From positions 1,178,001 to 1,242,000 of the forward strand of contig NZ_CP183303.1 in NCBI RefSeq assembly GCF_048541585.1: DNA of 64,000 bases, written 5' to 3'. This document shows, one piece after another, positions 62,951 through 64,000 of the stretch. The first letter of the stretch is position 1. Every line of letters begins with the position of its first letter. The notes under the pieces were generated by a model that did no database searches, was not told where the DNA came from, and saw only the letters and a list, made by a program, of their open reading frames with translations. This DNA comes from Legionella_C sp048541585. GTDB taxonomy: Bacteria; Pseudomonadota; Gammaproteobacteria; Legionellales; Legionellaceae. The translations under genes and the position numbers were made by a program.

Positions 62951-63619
62951 ATGTATGCAAAAACGTCATTACCATTTTTTAAAGAAAATGTATCTTATCG
63001 AGGGCGTCTTTATATTGTTTCAGGCCCTTCTGGTGTTGGAAAAACAACAATCATAGAGAGCCTTCTCAGTAAAGATAATCATTTAGAAAAAATTGTAGCA
63101 TATACAACACGCGAGAGACGTGCCCATGAAGAGGCCGATCGAACCTATCACTATATTAGCCGAGAAGCGTTTAGAGATAAAATTAAAAACAATGACTTTC
63201 TTGAATACATGGAATTTAGTGATCAGCTTTATGGTTTTGGTCTTTCAAAGCAAGAAGTATTGGCAAAACTAAAACAAGGGATTGATCTCATTGTTGATTT
63301 AGACTACTCACAAATACTGGATTTGAAAAGTAAAATTCCTAATTGTTATTCAATCTTTATAGTACCGCCTTCACTTGAGTCATTAAAGATAAGGTTAATA
63401 TCGCGTGGTGAAAATGGAGAAATAATTGCTAAACGTATGACTTATGCAAAAGACATCATTGAGCATCAACAACTGGGTGATAGGATAATTGTGAATCAAG
63501 ACGGTAAAATTGAAGAGGCGGTAGAAGAAGTCTTAGAGCTTATTCATGAGTACCGCGTTAGTAATCAGCATACTACCGAAAAATTTGCCAGTGAAATTCT
63601 GTCAACAAAAACGCTTTAA
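62951..63619 (+). CDS. Guanylate-kinase-like protein
   Basis: 222 residues. YIVSGPSGVGKTTIIESLLS is the Gmk P-loop, then AYTTRERRAHEEADRTYHYI (canonical TTRxxRxxE), and EYMEFSDQLYGFGLSKQEVL in the GMP-binding part, where canonical enzymes have a Y-G-T step. The C-terminal IVNQDGKIEEAVEEVLELI is normal. GMP to GDP is expected, but the altered Y-G step may reflect a different nucleotide. It is the last gene of the cassette, 20 bases after the HAD gene, and clearly an extra copy beyond the housekeeping gmk. Confidence 0.82.
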   Translation: MYAKTSLPFFKENVSYRGRLYIVSGPSGVGKTTIIESLLSKDNHLEKIVAYTTRERRAHEEADRTYHYISREAFRDKIKNNDFLEYMEFSDQLYGFGLSKQEVLAKLKQGIDLIVDLDYSQILDLKSKIPNCYSIFIVPPSLESLKIRLISRGENGEIIAKRMTYAKDIIEHQQLGDRIIVNQDGKIEEAVEEVLELIHEYRVSNQHTTEKFASEILSTKTL

Positions 63620-63728
63620 GCTAGCCTACCCTTGAAACGAAGTGAAACCCGGGTTTCGGCCTTACAGGCCTGCACCTAGGATACTAGTTAGCCAGCGTAG
63701 CTTTGATGTAGCGTAGCATAATCAGGGT
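63620..63728. repeat. Palindromic intergenic repeat and REP hairpin after the cassette
   Basis: A 14-base perfect palindrome GAAACCCGGGTTTC (63,644-63,657) is followed by GGCC-TTACA-GGCC (63,658-63,670). A REP-like hairpin follows (CTTTGAT 63,701 / ATCAGGG 63,727). These may end transcription of the cassette. Confidence 0.5.
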
Positions 63729-63912
63729 TTATTCGCCAAAGCCTGAACCATTGTTAGGCTCAAGGATCAAATCAGCCCAATTTTTAGGAATAAGCCCTTT
63801 ACTTAAGTAGTGAATGAATGTTCTCAATTAGCAAATTTGATTTCCTAGCTTGTAAGGTTACAGTGAAGAAAAATGTTCCTTCAGGAGTGGTACTCTTTCT
63901 ATAATTTACCAT
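63729..63912 (-). pseudogene. REP-associated tyrosine transposase with a large internal deletion
   Basis: It starts MVNYRKSTTPEGTFFFTVTL (ATG 63,910-63,912), the standard RAYT N-terminus. After ENIHSLL the frame changes and continues YLSKGLIPKNWADLILEPNN to the stop at 63,729, the C-terminal end of the same family. The whole middle is lost. A flank resembling 55,301-55,380 and REP hairpins lie on either side (63,701-63,727; 63,972-63,998). It mirrors the remnant at 55 kb. Confidence 0.85.
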
Positions 63913-63971
63913 TTTAAACTTTTTTGCTGGTTGGATAAGACAATAGTAATGGAAGGATTGTAATAAATAAA

Positions 63972-63998
63972 CCTTGATTACACTTTGTTGCATTAAGG
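63972..63998. repeat. REP-like hairpin at the window end
   Basis: CCTTGAT (63,972-63,978) and ATTAAGG (63,992-63,998) form a stem equivalent to 55,332-55,358. Confidence 0.55.
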
Positions 63999-64000
63999 CT

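Overview
The window looks like Legionella or a close relative. It is AT-rich and carries a csrT-lvrB-lvrA-lvrR regulatory block, a PFGI-1/ICEHin1056-type conjugation cluster (GI-T4SS), an ankyrin effector candidate ending in a CaaX box, and REP-associated transposase remnants. All identifications come from reading motifs and family resemblance; no database search was run. Layout: (1) 0-18.8 kb, on the minus strand, is almost all of the mating-pair-formation operon of an integrative conjugative element (ICE). It runs from csrT/pilL (17.5 kb) down to the traD coupling ATPase (0.6 kb). The relaxase is not in the window. (2) 18.8-35.7 kb is the ICE regulatory switch (lvrA/lvrR divergon) and cargo: several GNAT acetyltransferases, an aminoglycoside-phosphotransferase-like kinase, a serine hydrolase, a split borosin-type peptide N-methylation locus with a POT-family transporter, an AlpA-like regulator, two exported proteins, an Abi_2 protein and the integrase. 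The integrase lies next to a 3' tRNA fragment (about 35,656-35,697) that probably marks the element's right end. (3) 36-42 kb is a small biosynthetic locus: a LuxR-type regulator translationally coupled to a 1402-residue NRPS-like protein (A, TPR-like, carrier, thioesterase), followed by a convergent TPR protein homologous to the insert inside the NRPS. (4) 42.6-50.3 kb is a second, partly decayed copy of the 18.5-24.5 kb module (truncated lvrA, intact lvrR, intact double GNAT, scrambled remnants of the other GNAT genes). A 1411-residue ankyrin-HAD protein is inserted in it. (5) 50.3-55.3 kb holds a repeat protein, a solitary AbiEi-like antitoxin, a DUF1016 (YhcG) nuclease, an integrase C-terminal remnant and a decayed REP-associated transposase. 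(6) 55.6-63.6 kb is a LuxR regulator divergent from a POT-like transporter, followed by a tightly packed nucleotide-type biosynthetic cassette: a 587-residue unknown protein, a PurN-like formyltransferase fused through a frameshift to a MazG-like domain, a ThyX-like protein, a HAD phosphatase and a guanylate-kinase-like protein. A second transposase remnant with REP hairpins follows, so REP/RAYT debris brackets this cassette. The most interesting systems are the split borosin locus (27.7-31.6 kb), the NRPS-TPR locus (36.2-42.3 kb), the ThyX/PurN/MazG/HAD/Gmk cassette (58.6-63.6 kb) and the CaaX-ended ankyrin-HAD protein (45.6-49.9 kb). A 17-bp dyad found before both lvrR copies and before the alpA-like gene suggests that one repressor links conjugation genes to cargo.
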